A stretch of DNA of 64,000 bases from an uncultured Fibrobacter sp. (lineage in GTDB: Bacteria > Fibrobacterota > Fibrobacteria > Fibrobacterales > Fibrobacteraceae): positions 1-64,000 of the forward strand of contig OMSO01000016.1 of assembly GCA_900313675.1 (NCBI GenBank), given 5' to 3'. Within the stretch, counting starts at the first letter, position 1. Every line of letters begins with the position of its first letter. Shown one piece after another: positions 17,459-26,677 of this stretch. A program made the translations under genes and the position numbers. Below the pieces are notes generated by a model that ran no database searches, was not told the origin of the DNA, and saw only the letters and a list, made by a program, of their open reading frames with translations.

Positions 17459-19501
17459 ATGAACGCCAGAAAAATATTCCTAAGTCTTTGCCTAGCAACG
17501 ACTTACGCTTTTTCGCATACCGGGGCAATTCGCAACGGTGACGGCTTCAGAGTACCCTCGTCCACCACCCTAGGTCAGGGATTTTTCTTCTTTTCCGGGA
17601 ATTTCGAGAACCTGAGCGACGGCTCCCCCATGGCTATCGACGGATTCGAGGACGCCGGTACAGGCAAGGAACACGAAGTCCCGAGCAATATTCCCTCATC
17701 GGGCGGAGCCCTCCAGGCCTCTTACGCCCCCCTAGACTATTTCGAATTCGGCATTTACCAGCCCTTCTACTACGACGGTCAAATCAAGGAGACGGACTAC
17801 AAGACTACGGGGCTGGGCGATATGCAGATATACGGCAAGGCTTCGCTCCCAACGGACTTTCCCCTGAAGCCCGCAATCTCCCTTGAGGTATTCGCCCCTA
17901 CAGGCACCAAAGACGCCGGTTTCCGCCCCAGACGCATCTGGAACATCAAGGATGAAAATAAAACAACCCATGCCTATACCTACGGCAGTTGGTCCTTTGC
18001 CACAACGCTGTTCCTGACTCTTGAACTTTTTGACATTGTTCAATGGAATACCTATTTCGGTCACTTCGGTACAGAGTACGTAGTATGGGGAAGCGGTTTC
18101 AATCTTTTTCCACACAAATTAATATCCGTCATTCTTGAAATTTCAGGTGAAACAAAAATCAGTCCAAGCAGATTCAGCAACCACCTGGAAAAAGACGGGT
18201 TCCGCATTTCGCCTGCAGTAAAGCTTCACCTGCCACAGGATTTCAATTTGCTCCTAGGCGTCGACCTTGGTCTTGACTATTTCAGGGGAACAGAACTGCG
18301 CAACGGTCACCAAGTCACCCGCGAAAATGAAGGAAAAGACATTCACTACACCGTTTCGGGAACCCCGAAAATTTCTATGACCATCGGCATAAGCAAGGCC
18401 ATCGACTTCAGCTGGAAAGACGCCGACCGCGACGGAGTGCCCGACCGTCTGGATATGTGTCCGGGATCTGCCCGCGACATGGTGGTAAACAGCCGCGGAT
18501 GCCCCGTTGACGAAGACCAGGACGGAGTGCTGAACATCGTGGACGACTGTCCGGGAACACCCTTGGGCGTAAAGGTGGACTTTTTGGGTTGTCCGCTGGA
18601 TCAAGACAAAGACGGAGTCCCCGATTACAAGGACACTTGTGCCAACACTCCGGAGGGCATGGCTGTAGACGCGTTCGGATGCAAGCTGGACACCGACGGC
18701 GACGGAGTTGACGACAATGCGGACCAGTGCCCGAACACCCGCAAAGACGACCCCGTAGACGGCAAAGGCTGCCCCCTGGACGAAGACCACGACGGAGTGC
18801 TTAACGAAAACGACGCCTGCCCGGGAACACCCGAAGGCTGGAAGGTCAATCCCTTCGGATGCCCCCTGGACGAAGATAGGGATGGCATCCCTGACGAAGT
18901 AGACTCCTGCCCAGGAACAGAGCTTGGAGAAACCGTCAACAAGGACGGCTGCCCCGTAGATTCCGACGGCGATGGCGTTTCTGACCTGCACGACAATTGC
19001 GCCGACACCCCTAAGGATTATCCCGTAGACAAAAACGGCTGCCCGCAGGACACCGACAAGGACGGGGTGCCAGATGCCATCGACCAATGTCCCAAAACCC
19101 CGGCAGGAGCTGTCGTAGACAGCCTGGGCTGCATCATGGACTCCGATTTTGACGGAGTGCCCGACCACCTGGACAAATGTCCCACCACACTCCCAAAAGT
19201 CAAGGTAGACGAAAGCGGTTGCGCCCGCAACACCAAGCAGGACCTGAGCGCTATCGCCAAAGAAGTCAAATTCTTCAAGAACTCCGACAAGCTTATCGCC
19301 TCTAGCTACACCGCCCTGAACGATGTTATTATGCTCATGCGCAAGCACAACTTTACGCTAGAGGTAAGCGGCCCCGAAGGCAAAATCAATTCCATCGGAG
19401 AATACCTCAAAGGCAAGGGCTTTGACTCCAAGCTCGTGATGCTTACCCCCAAGGCCGGCGAAATCAAGTTCATCGCCACCGGAGTGAAGTACGAGGAGTA
19501 G
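17459..19501 (+). CDS. Outer-membrane protein with nine thrombospondin type-3 repeats
   Basis: 680 aa. Signal peptide (IFLSLCLATTYAFS), then about 300 residues rich in alternating aromatic/polar strands typical of an outer-membrane barrel. Nine calcium-binding TSP3 repeats follow, each of type DxDxDGVxDxxDxCP with a second Cys about 15 residues on. The C-terminal 85 residues look like an OmpA-C fold (VKFFKNSDKLIASSYTALND) but lack the peptidoglycan-binding Asp and Arg and the GHTD motif. The family (OprF/OmpA-like with TSP3 stalk) normally links the outer membrane to peptidoglycan; here the last link seems lost. No Shine-Dalgarno is visible before the ATG. It is divergent from the small-gene/transglycosylase set. 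Confidence 0.85.
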   Translation: MNARKIFLSLCLATTYAFSHTGAIRNGDGFRVPSSTTLGQGFFFFSGNFENLSDGSPMAIDGFEDAGTGKEHEVPSNIPSSGGALQASYAPLDYFEFGIYQPFYYDGQIKETDYKTTGLGDMQIYGKASLPTDFPLKPAISLEVFAPTGTKDAGFRPRRIWNIKDENKTTHAYTYGSWSFATTLFLTLELFDIVQWNTYFGHFGTEYVVWGSGFNLFPHKLISVILEISGETKISPSRFSNHLEKDGFRISPAVKLHLPQDFNLLLGVDLGLDYFRGTELRNGHQVTRENEGKDIHYTVSGTPKISMTIGISKAIDFSWKDADRDGVPDRLDMCPGSARDMVVNSRGCPVDEDQDGVLNIVDDCPGTPLGVKVDFLGCPLDQDKDGVPDYKDTCANTPEGMAVDAFGCKLDTDGDGVDDNADQCPNTRKDDPVDGKGCPLDEDHDGVLNENDACPGTPEGWKVNPFGCPLDEDRDGIPDEVDSCPGTELGETVNKDGCPVDSDGDGVSDLHDNCADTPKDYPVDKNGCPQDTDKDGVPDAIDQCPKTPAGAVVDSLGCIMDSDFDGVPDHLDKCPTTLPKVKVDESGCARNTKQDLSAIAKEVKFFKNSDKLIASSYTALNDVIMLMRKHNFTLEVSGPEGKINSIGEYLKGKGFDSKLVMLTPKAGEIKFIATGVKYEE

Positions 19502-19506
19502 TTAGT

Positions 19507-19618
19507 GAGTTGTGAGTTATGAGTTATGAGTTGTGAGTTATGAGTTATGAGTTATGAGTTGTGAGTTATGAGTTATGAGTTATGAGTTATGAGTTGTGAG
19601 TTATGAGTTATGAGTTGT
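19507..19618 (+). repeat. Array of 16 heptamers GAGTT(A/G)T
   Basis: Sixteen uninterrupted 7-bp units start five bases after the stop codon of the TSP3 gene. Units are identical except at position 6 (A or G), in the order G A A G A A A G A A A A G A A G. It is not a CRISPR: there are no spacers. Confidence 0.95.
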
Positions 19619-19639
19619 GAGCTTCGGGTCTTAAACGTT

Positions 19640-19670
19640 GTCATCCTGAGCGCGACCGCGCGAAGGATCC
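19640..19670 (+). repeat. Dispersed GTCAT...ATC palindromic element, copy 3
   Basis: GTCATCCTGAGCGCG, ACC, GCGCGAAGGATCC. Same plan as the copies at 1868, 13901, 28883 and 37224; closest to 1868. Confidence 0.6.
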
Positions 19671-19701
19671 AGGCCAGCGTCTCGTCTCTGGAATAAACGG
19701 C

Positions 19702-19728
19702 AAAAGCCCTGCGTTGCAGGGCTTTTTA
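19702..19728. terminator. Bidirectional terminator between TSP3 gene and cadherin gene
   Basis: AAAAGCCCTGC, loop GTT, GCAGGGCTTTTT: 11-bp stem with A and T tracts on both sides, between two convergent genes. Confidence 0.9.
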
Positions 19729-19767
19729 CTTATAGTCTTGTTCGTGCCAGACTGACAGCCGGGACTA

Positions 19768-22700
19768 CTACTTGCCGGACTTGGGCCGCTTGTAACCGAA
19801 GGACTTCAGCAGGTCTTCCTTGACCTTTTTGGTCTGGTCCATCTTGTTCGCATTGGTCGCATCGTCAAAGGGCGGCAAATCGCAGCGCAGCTTGCTCTTC
19901 ATGGTGATTTCCGTCTTGTAGACGTAGGCACCGGTAGCATACAGGCGGCCGTTGGCCGTATGCACATCGCCGTTCCTGTCGGGCTTCATTTCAAAGTACA
20001 TGGTCAGCACACCGGCATCGCTTGCATAGCTCGGGTCGTTCAGTTCCTGAGTGAAGCTGAAGTAATCCACGAACTGGCCGAGAGAGGTGTAGACCCAAAT
20101 CTTGGCGCTCATCTTGGTGTCGTAGATGTTTGCCTTGCTGATATCGCTACCCAGCTCCGCCTTGAAATCGGCATTGCAGTGCTCTGCCACGAACTCGTCC
20201 ACAGAGACCTTCTTGCTGCCCACGGCATCCACCGCATCCAGCAGGATCATGCCGTCTGCACCAACCAGGTCGTCGAGCGTTGCAAGACCGTCAACAGAGT
20301 TGATGACCGGCACCTTGGCCTGGATTCCGAGAGTCGGACCCAAGTGGTTCTTCAAGCCGGGGTACACTTCTTCGCCAGAAGTAACTTCCCTGTTCTTGAA
20401 ATCGCCACCCACCAAGGTCTCGATTTCCTTGTCGGTCTGAGGATTGTAAATGGATATGGCAAAGGTCTGACCCTTTTCAGGTTCCTTGGTGGCATAGTAC
20501 TTGTCCACGTCTTCCTTGGTAATGGAAGTCACCGGCTTTTCTACGGAAATATCCACGTCCTTGGTGTTCTTGGCCATGACATACACCACGTCGGAGGCCT
20601 CGTTACCGGCCTTGTCGCGATAGAGACGAACAATCTCGTTCACTTCGCCAGGCTGCAGGCCTTCAACGTTCAGGCTATCCTGTTCAACGCAGCCGCGACC
20701 GTCCCCAAAGTCGACACACCATTTCACGTTGACTGAATTGGAGTGGAGCACGGAGTCGTTTGCAGGCGACATAATCTTCACCTTGGGCGGAATCAGGTCT
20801 ACTACGATGAACACGGACTGGGTCGAAGAATTACCCATCTCGTTTACATAGGTGTAGCTCACCGAATAACCCACGTTGCCATCCTTGTCCTTGGTCACGT
20901 TGCCCTTCTGGTCAACCGTGTAGCTTACCTGCACGGTGGTCTCGCCCATGCCCTTGGCCTTGGTAGTAAAGTCGTAGGTCACGGAGTACAGAACCTCGCC
21001 TTCGGTGAGGGAATACATATACACAGGAGCGGCATTGCCGGTACCACCATTACCGCTAGAGCCACTGCCACCGTTAGAGCCGTTGTTAGCTCCGGCGTTT
21101 GCACCGCCGGTGCCGCCATTAGAGCCGGATCCACCGTTGGAGCCAGAATTTCCCGCATTGGACGTGCCGCTGTTAGAGGCGGTGTTGTTCACCGTGGTAG
21201 TTTTCAGGGGCTGACCTGTAGCGGCATCGGCCACATAAGACACGTTCACAACCTTGCCACCCACGTTCACCTGGTAAGATACCGTAATGACCTCGATGGA
21301 ATCAATCTTTCCATTGGTGCCAATCACCGGAATCTTTTCCACGTTGCCGTCCTTGTCCGTCACGTACGAAATCGTCACATCCACGCCGGCAACCTTCTCG
21401 GTGTAAGAGACCTTGACCTGGTCCTTATTATACTGGGAGTAGGTCACCTCGGAAGCAGGATTGTCGTTGAGCACAGGGCCGGCGGCAGCAATCTTATCCA
21501 TAACGTTGTAGGTGTTAGACGGAATGGTCACCGGTTCCAGTTCCGTATTCACCGTAAAGGTATGGCTTTCGTAGTTGCAAGAAGAATCCGAATAGGTCTC
21601 GTCAATGACAGGTTCCCTAACCGTAATCACGATATCGTTGTTCTTCTTGTTCACGTATACGGAGGTATCGCCTTCGGCAGGGGTTTCCACCAGAGTGTAA
21701 ATGCTCGCGGAATTGTCGTGGTTGGCAGAGGTGGTCACCGTCACTTCGGGAGTACGAGTGCTGACAAAGATACCCACGGTTTCCGTGACACCCTTGTTCT
21801 TGGTGGGATCCGTGTAGGTAAGGGTCACCACATTGTAGCCTTCATGGAGATTCGTGAGCAAAGTGTCCGGCATGGGCTTGCCATCGGCAGTCCACTGGAG
21901 AAGCATAGTATTCTCGTTGACGTACAGGGTTCCCACCGGATTGGTCTGGCTCCAGGCGCCACTACCCGTTTCGGCGTATGTCACCTGAATGTTGGAAGTT
22001 TCCTTCACATCGGCAATGTTGATGGTAACGGTAGCCGTGTCGGCATTGCCGTCCTGGTCGTAGACACGTACCACCAAGCTATAAGAAGTCTTGGCTTCGT
22101 AATCGAATACAGCGTTGGTCTTTATCTCACCTGTAGTCGCATCAATGGTAAACAAATCCTTATCACCACCGATAGCCTGGTATTTGTTCTGCAGGTTCTC
22201 GTTCTTTGTATCCTGGTCATAGAGTTCCAAGGTTCCTACCGTGGTTCCCTTGGGCTGATTTTCGGCCACGGTCATAGTGGCGTCATCGATTTCGGCACCT
22301 TCATTGATGTCACGGATGGCGATATTGACAAAAGTCTCATCGCGGAGGCCACCGTCATCTACAACAAGAACCTTTATCTTGAACACCGTATCGGTCAGTG
22401 CTTCAAAATCAATATCCCTGGCCACCGTAATTACACCCGTAGTCGGGTCAATGGCAAAAGCCTGGCCATTGTTTCCGCCGGCAAAGCTATAGGTAAGTTC
22501 ACCATTTTCGGGGTCTGTTCCCGTAACCGTTCCCACCGGAGTTCCCACCGGAGTATGTTCGTCAATAACCTGGTCCGGAATACCCGTAATGGAGGGCTTC
22601 TCGTTGCCATCCTTCACCGTGATGTTCGCAACCACATCAACACACAAGGTATCCGTACCCGGAGTTCCCTTATCGCACACGCGAATTGTTAGCGAGTAAG

Positions 22701-25700
22701 AAGACTTGGTCTCGAAATCAATGATGTCTTTAGCCACGCGGATTTCACCATCATCGTTTTGACCAACGCCAGAAGACTTTATGGTAAAGGCGCCATCTTC
22801 GTTACCGGCAACAATACGATATGTCAGTTTCAGGCCATCTTCAATATCTGATGCATTTACCCAGGTCACATAGGTATTGACAGAGGCATTCTCCGGGACT
22901 TCCGACGGATTGGTCTCCACCTCTGCCGTAGGCCGTTCGTTTACGTCAATGACATGGACCAAAACAGCTGTCTTTGTCGTGTTCGTCCCATCGGAGACAT
23001 CAACGACCAGAGTGTAGTCAGAAACATCTTCAAAGTTGGGAGCCTTGCTGGCCGTAATCACGCCAGAAGAACTGATCGCAAACGTTGAATTCGCATTACC
23101 CGCCGAAATGGAATAGCTCAAGGTCTTGCCTTCCGGATCCGTACCAGTAACTTTACAAGTCTTGGTGGTGGTCTTGTTCTTCTGATAGAACGGGGTCTTG
23201 GTATTTTCCTTTATCCAACAGGTATCCTGTGTAACGGTAGGAGCCTCGTTTTCATCGGTAATGGTCACCGTGGCGGTGGCCGTTTTCGTCTTGCCACGGC
23301 CATCGGAAACCGTAACCGTAAGGACAAAGAACTTATCAGAACTTAGGACATCGTAGTCTATAACATCCTTCACAACGATGTTACCATGCTCGTCAACCCT
23401 GAAATAATCCGCACCATTCTGCGTTGCGCTGGTAATACTATAAGTCAGCGCGTCACCATCTTGGTCACTTGCTTCAATCCAACATGGCGTCACCAAGTTG
23501 ATCGGTGAATTTTCGGCAATCGTGCAAGAGGTATTCTTGGCTGTGGGAGCTTCATTCACATCAATAACCTTGATGAGGGCCAGGGTCTTGACGGGTTCAT
23601 TTACACCATCAGAGACTTCAATAACCAAGGGGAACTCCGGCGTAGTTTCAAAGTTAGGAGCCTTGAGGGCCGTAATCACGCCTGCCTCCACTTTGAAAGT
23701 TGTACTGGTATTGCCGGCAGTTATGGTGTAAGTCAAGGCATCGCCTTCCGGGTCAGTACCAGCCACAGAACAAGTCTTGGTGGTCGTTCCATTCTTCTGG
23801 TAGAACGGAGTCTTGGTATTTTCCTTTATCCAGCAGGTATCGGCAGGAGCAGCAGGCGGTTCGTTCACGTCGGTAACAGTAATCGTAGCCGTTGCCGTAG
23901 TCGACTTGTAGCCAGAACCGCCGTTCTTATCCTTTACCGTTACAGTCAGGGTGTATGAACTCTGAGTTTCGTAGTCTATGGCACCGTCAGTCCAAATATC
24001 CCCTTGGTTATCAATCCGGAAAAGCTCCTTGCCTGCCCCACCGGTAATCTCGTACTTGAGGGTCGTTCCCTCTGGATCACTAGCAACAATATGGCAGTTT
24101 GTATATGTATTGATGAGGGAATTTTCTTTCACCGAGCCTGTGCAATTAATTGCCACAGGGGGTTCGTTTTCATCCAAGATATTTACGACAACAATAATGT
24201 CTTTATAAAGACCTCCATCATCAGAAACCCGCACCTTAAGAGGATACCTCTCAATACGTTCAAAATCTAACTTTCCCTTAACAGAAATCTTGCCCGTGGA
24301 GGCGTTGATAGCAAAGGAAGCCGTACCATTTTCGTCGTTAGCATTTCCGTCAATGATACTATATGTCAAATTGTAAAATTCTCCAGTTTTTCTGGTCGTG
24401 GCATCCACGTCAGAACCTGTCACCGTGGCAAAGACAGAATCTATAGGCGCATTTTCGCGGACACTTACTGTAAACCCGGAGGCATTAGGAATATCATTCA
24501 TCGGAGTCACATCCAAGGTCACGGTATAGATCGCCGTCAACACATGTTCATGTTCATCTTCGACCTGAAACTTTATTGAATCCATCGGGACGCCATTGCT
24601 ATCACGGGCAGGAATGTATTTCAACTGCGGAAGATTGCCACTGGCAATAACGTCATTGGCATGCACCTCTTTCGCACCCAAATACAGTTTTCCTTTGAGA
24701 GGCAAGGTCTTAATGTGCACGTTGTAGACAGGAAGCACCGTTTCATCAGAACAATTTGCCGGGAAAGCAGAACCGGAAAGGATAATAGAGGCGTCTTCCG
24801 GCAAAGAGAAACGGCTGTTCTTACTGTCCACATTGCATGGGGACGCCGAGCCGTCATTGTCGAGAATCTGGAAAGGCACAGTCCTGTCACGGGAGCCGTC
24901 GGGGAATACTCCTCCCACCATATTGAAAATTCTCAAATTGAAAAATTCGCGATTTTCTACATCCTTGTCGTCATGAATCCAGACCTTTATTTCATCTGCA
25001 GCCCTAAGCTTAGTTTCCCCCTTGTAAATGCGGGCAGAATACACCGTATCCCTACCGCATATAGGAATATGGGTCGCAGCCGTATCTATATCATAAAAAT
25101 TCGCATTATTGGACCCGGTGTTCGCAGCGGTACCGCTAATCAAGAAACAGTAGTCAAATTCCACATTCGTTTCGGGGGCCTTGTCGAGTTCAATGTTCAA
25201 AGACGTTCCCGTATAAGAGCCCGCACTAGCAACAGCTTCAAGAGAGTCGTTTTCAGAAATTTTCTGGTTCGAGGCCAAGTTCAGGCCAATCTGGGGAGGA
25301 TCAAATGGAACATACCTAAAATCACCTGAAACATCTGCCTGGAAATCCAGGTTGTTTGCAATAACCTGCCCAGCTAGTTTGAAGTGACCGCCAATGGTTA
25401 TTTTGCCAGTGGAAATCCAGGACCCCTGAAAATTTGCATCTACCCAATAATCCCACTTGATATCCTTGGGGGTATAGAACAGGACATTCCCACCATACGT
25501 TTTGTTATCTACATAGGTAAACTTACTATTATCCTCACCAGTCCAAAAGCCCTTTGAGGCGTTATAAGTCTGCCCCAGTTGCCACTGCTTCGTAGTCCTA
25601 TTGTACTCGACACCGTTTTGAACCGTAAGCACCTGTATTCTCAAATCGTTTGCAGCATTGGAAAATACATAACCATTCTTTGAATAGATACGCGTCAACT

Positions 25701-26484
25701 TTCCCTTAGGCGGCATCACAATATAGAGGGTCTTGTTATTGGTACAAGACACATTCATCTGGTCAATATACAAGTCGTAAGTTCCATACTCATTCGTTTG
25801 GACCGTATCAGGGGGAACATGAATAAAAAACTTTTCTCCACCATAACAACTTGTCATGTTAATGGACGTATCCATCTTCGCCGGTGCAGGCCAAATGGGA
25901 ACTTCCAATTCCGTATTCACCTGAGGAACCGTTGTTGGACACTGAGCATAAGTTCCAGCCTTCTTGCTCAATGTATAAGTATTGTTGTAAACAGCACCAT
26001 TTAACAAATTATTCCAGGCCACCAAATTTCCATCGTACTGCCCGGAAATCGTTCCTTGTACGCACCAATCTCCTTCCATAACGTTATTGTTCTGCAAAGA
26101 GACCGTCAGGTTACCAAGGATGCGAACAGGACCTGCAGTAATGGAGTCAGGGCTACCTGCATTAAAAGACAGGTTTCCGCCGACTAGCGTCGGACCGCCA
26201 ATATGGTGGTGCGGGAAATTAAACACAACATTGCCATCAGCCGTTCCGTTATAGCCGATGTTGTCACCAATGGAGACCTTCTGATTAGTAAAATTCAGGG
26301 AGTGAGTTCCCCACAGCTTGTACTTCATCAAGCGTTCCCAGTACACCTGCTGCTCATCAGAATTTTCATCGAAAGACGAGCCAAGGCTCTCAAAATACAA
26401 TGGAGCCACCGTCGCGGCAAACGATGAACAAGCAGCCCCGACCACCAGGGCAAGTCCAAGTAAATTTTTCTTTAACACCCACAT
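19768..26484 (-). CDS. Giant secreted cadherin-repeat surface protein
   Basis: 2,238 aa from the ATG at 26484, which has AGGAG 7 nt upstream and gives a clean signal peptide (LLGLALVVGAACSSFAA). Order: about 380 residues of a beta-rich N-terminal region (PHHHIGGPTLVGGNLSFNAG and similar), a Calx-beta-like segment near 420-560, then roughly eight to ten cadherin-type domains marked by DVNEPP, DENEAP, DVNERP, LDFERI and YTLVVDVSDG motifs. Many have a conserved Cys pair. A Gly/Ser/Asn-rich linker lies near 1810-1850, then further Ig-like domains. The last 100 residues (VYTSLGQFVDYFSF ... GAYVYKTEI) resemble a FlgD/T9SS-type C-terminal module. Probably a calcium-stabilised adhesin; export by a type IX-like route is inference. 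Downstream is a bidirectional terminator. Confidence 0.85.
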   Translation of the reverse strand: MWVLKKNLLGLALVVGAACSSFAATVAPLYFESLGSSFDENSDEQQVYWERLMKYKLWGTHSLNFTNQKVSIGDNIGYNGTADGNVVFNFPHHHIGGPTLVGGNLSFNAGSPDSITAGPVRILGNLTVSLQNNNVMEGDWCVQGTISGQYDGNLVAWNNLLNGAVYNNTYTLSKKAGTYAQCPTTVPQVNTELEVPIWPAPAKMDTSINMTSCYGGEKFFIHVPPDTVQTNEYGTYDLYIDQMNVSCTNNKTLYIVMPPKGKLTRIYSKNGYVFSNAANDLRIQVLTVQNGVEYNRTTKQWQLGQTYNASKGFWTGEDNSKFTYVDNKTYGGNVLFYTPKDIKWDYWVDANFQGSWISTGKITIGGHFKLAGQVIANNLDFQADVSGDFRYVPFDPPQIGLNLASNQKISENDSLEAVASAGSYTGTSLNIELDKAPETNVEFDYCFLISGTAANTGSNNANFYDIDTAATHIPICGRDTVYSARIYKGETKLRAADEIKVWIHDDKDVENREFFNLRIFNMVGGVFPDGSRDRTVPFQILDNDGSASPCNVDSKNSRFSLPEDASIILSGSAFPANCSDETVLPVYNVHIKTLPLKGKLYLGAKEVHANDVIASGNLPQLKYIPARDSNGVPMDSIKFQVEDEHEHVLTAIYTVTLDVTPMNDIPNASGFTVSVRENAPIDSVFATVTGSDVDATTRKTGEFYNLTYSIIDGNANDENGTASFAINASTGKISVKGKLDFERIERYPLKVRVSDDGGLYKDIIVVVNILDENEPPVAINCTGSVKENSLINTYTNCHIVASDPEGTTLKYEITGGAGKELFRIDNQGDIWTDGAIDYETQSSYTLTVTVKDKNGGSGYKSTTATATITVTDVNEPPAAPADTCWIKENTKTPFYQKNGTTTKTCSVAGTDPEGDALTYTITAGNTSTTFKVEAGVITALKAPNFETTPEFPLVIEVSDGVNEPVKTLALIKVIDVNEAPTAKNTSCTIAENSPINLVTPCWIEASDQDGDALTYSITSATQNGADYFRVDEHGNIVVKDVIDYDVLSSDKFFVLTVTVSDGRGKTKTATATVTITDENEAPTVTQDTCWIKENTKTPFYQKNKTTTKTCKVTGTDPEGKTLSYSISAGNANSTFAISSSGVITASKAPNFEDVSDYTLVVDVSDGTNTTKTAVLVHVIDVNERPTAEVETNPSEVPENASVNTYVTWVNASDIEDGLKLTYRIVAGNEDGAFTIKSSGVGQNDDGEIRVAKDIIDFETKSSYSLTIRVCDKGTPGTDTLCVDVVANITVKDGNEKPSITGIPDQVIDEHTPVGTPVGTVTGTDPENGELTYSFAGGNNGQAFAIDPTTGVITVARDIDFEALTDTVFKIKVLVVDDGGLRDETFVNIAIRDINEGAEIDDATMTVAENQPKGTTVGTLELYDQDTKNENLQNKYQAIGGDKDLFTIDATTGEIKTNAVFDYEAKTSYSLVVRVYDQDGNADTATVTINIADVKETSNIQVTYAETGSGAWSQTNPVGTLYVNENTMLLQWTADGKPMPDTLLTNLHEGYNVVTLTYTDPTKNKGVTETVGIFVSTRTPEVTVTTSANHDNSASIYTLVETPAEGDTSVYVNKKNNDIVITVREPVIDETYSDSSCNYESHTFTVNTELEPVTIPSNTYNVMDKIAAAGPVLNDNPASEVTYSQYNKDQVKVSYTEKVAGVDVTISYVTDKDGNVEKIPVIGTNGKIDSIEVITVSYQVNVGGKVVNVSYVADAATGQPLKTTTVNNTASNSGTSNAGNSGSNGGSGSNGGTGGANAGANNGSNGGSGSSGNGGTGNAAPVYMYSLTEGEVLYSVTYDFTTKAKGMGETTVQVSYTVDQKGNVTKDKDGNVGYSVSYTYVNEMGNSSTQSVFIVVDLIPPKVKIMSPANDSVLHSNSVNVKWCVDFGDGRGCVEQDSLNVEGLQPGEVNEIVRLYRDKAGNEASDVVYVMAKNTKDVDISVEKPVTSITKEDVDKYYATKEPEKGQTFAISIYNPQTDKEIETLVGGDFKNREVTSGEEVYPGLKNHLGPTLGIQAKVPVINSVDGLATLDDLVGADGMILLDAVDAVGSKKVSVDEFVAEHCNADFKAELGSDISKANIYDTKMSAKIWVYTSLGQFVDYFSFTQELNDPSYASDAGVLTMYFEMKPDRNGDVHTANGRLYATGAYVYKTEITMKSKLRCDLPPFDDATNANKMDQTKKVKEDLLKSFGYKRPKSGK

Positions 26485-26547
26485 ACACAGTCTCCTGGGC
26501 AAAGCCCAACTCCGCAAGGTCCCCTCGACAATGCGGCACACACTATG

Positions 26548-26556
26548 TTAAATATA
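26548..26556 (-). promoter_or_regulatory. -10-like box TATATTTAA upstream of the cadherin gene
   Basis: Minus-strand TATATTTAA about 65 nt before the start codon. The same string recurs upstream of other minus-strand genes (35725, 36597, 37748, 59960), which supports it as part of the main promoter. No clear -35 was identified. Confidence 0.5.
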
Positions 26557-26641
26557 CTTTATAAATCTTCTATTTCAAAACGGAATGTTTCGATTTGGAT
26601 ACATTTTAGTGATAAAAACACCATTTTTTTGCATGTTTAAT

Positions 26642-26671
26642 AAAAAAACAACCCCCGATAGCATCGGGGGG
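26642..26671 (-). terminator. Terminator after poly-Ser lipoprotein gene
   Basis: On the minus strand CCCCCGAT, GCT, ATCGGGGG is followed by TTGTTTTTTT: 8-bp stem and T tract directly downstream of the stop codon at 26678. Confidence 0.85.
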
Positions 26672-26677
26672 GGCGCT

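Noticed and set aside
19507-19618. CRISPR array
   Set aside because: Units are contiguous heptamers with no spacers and no cas genes nearby.
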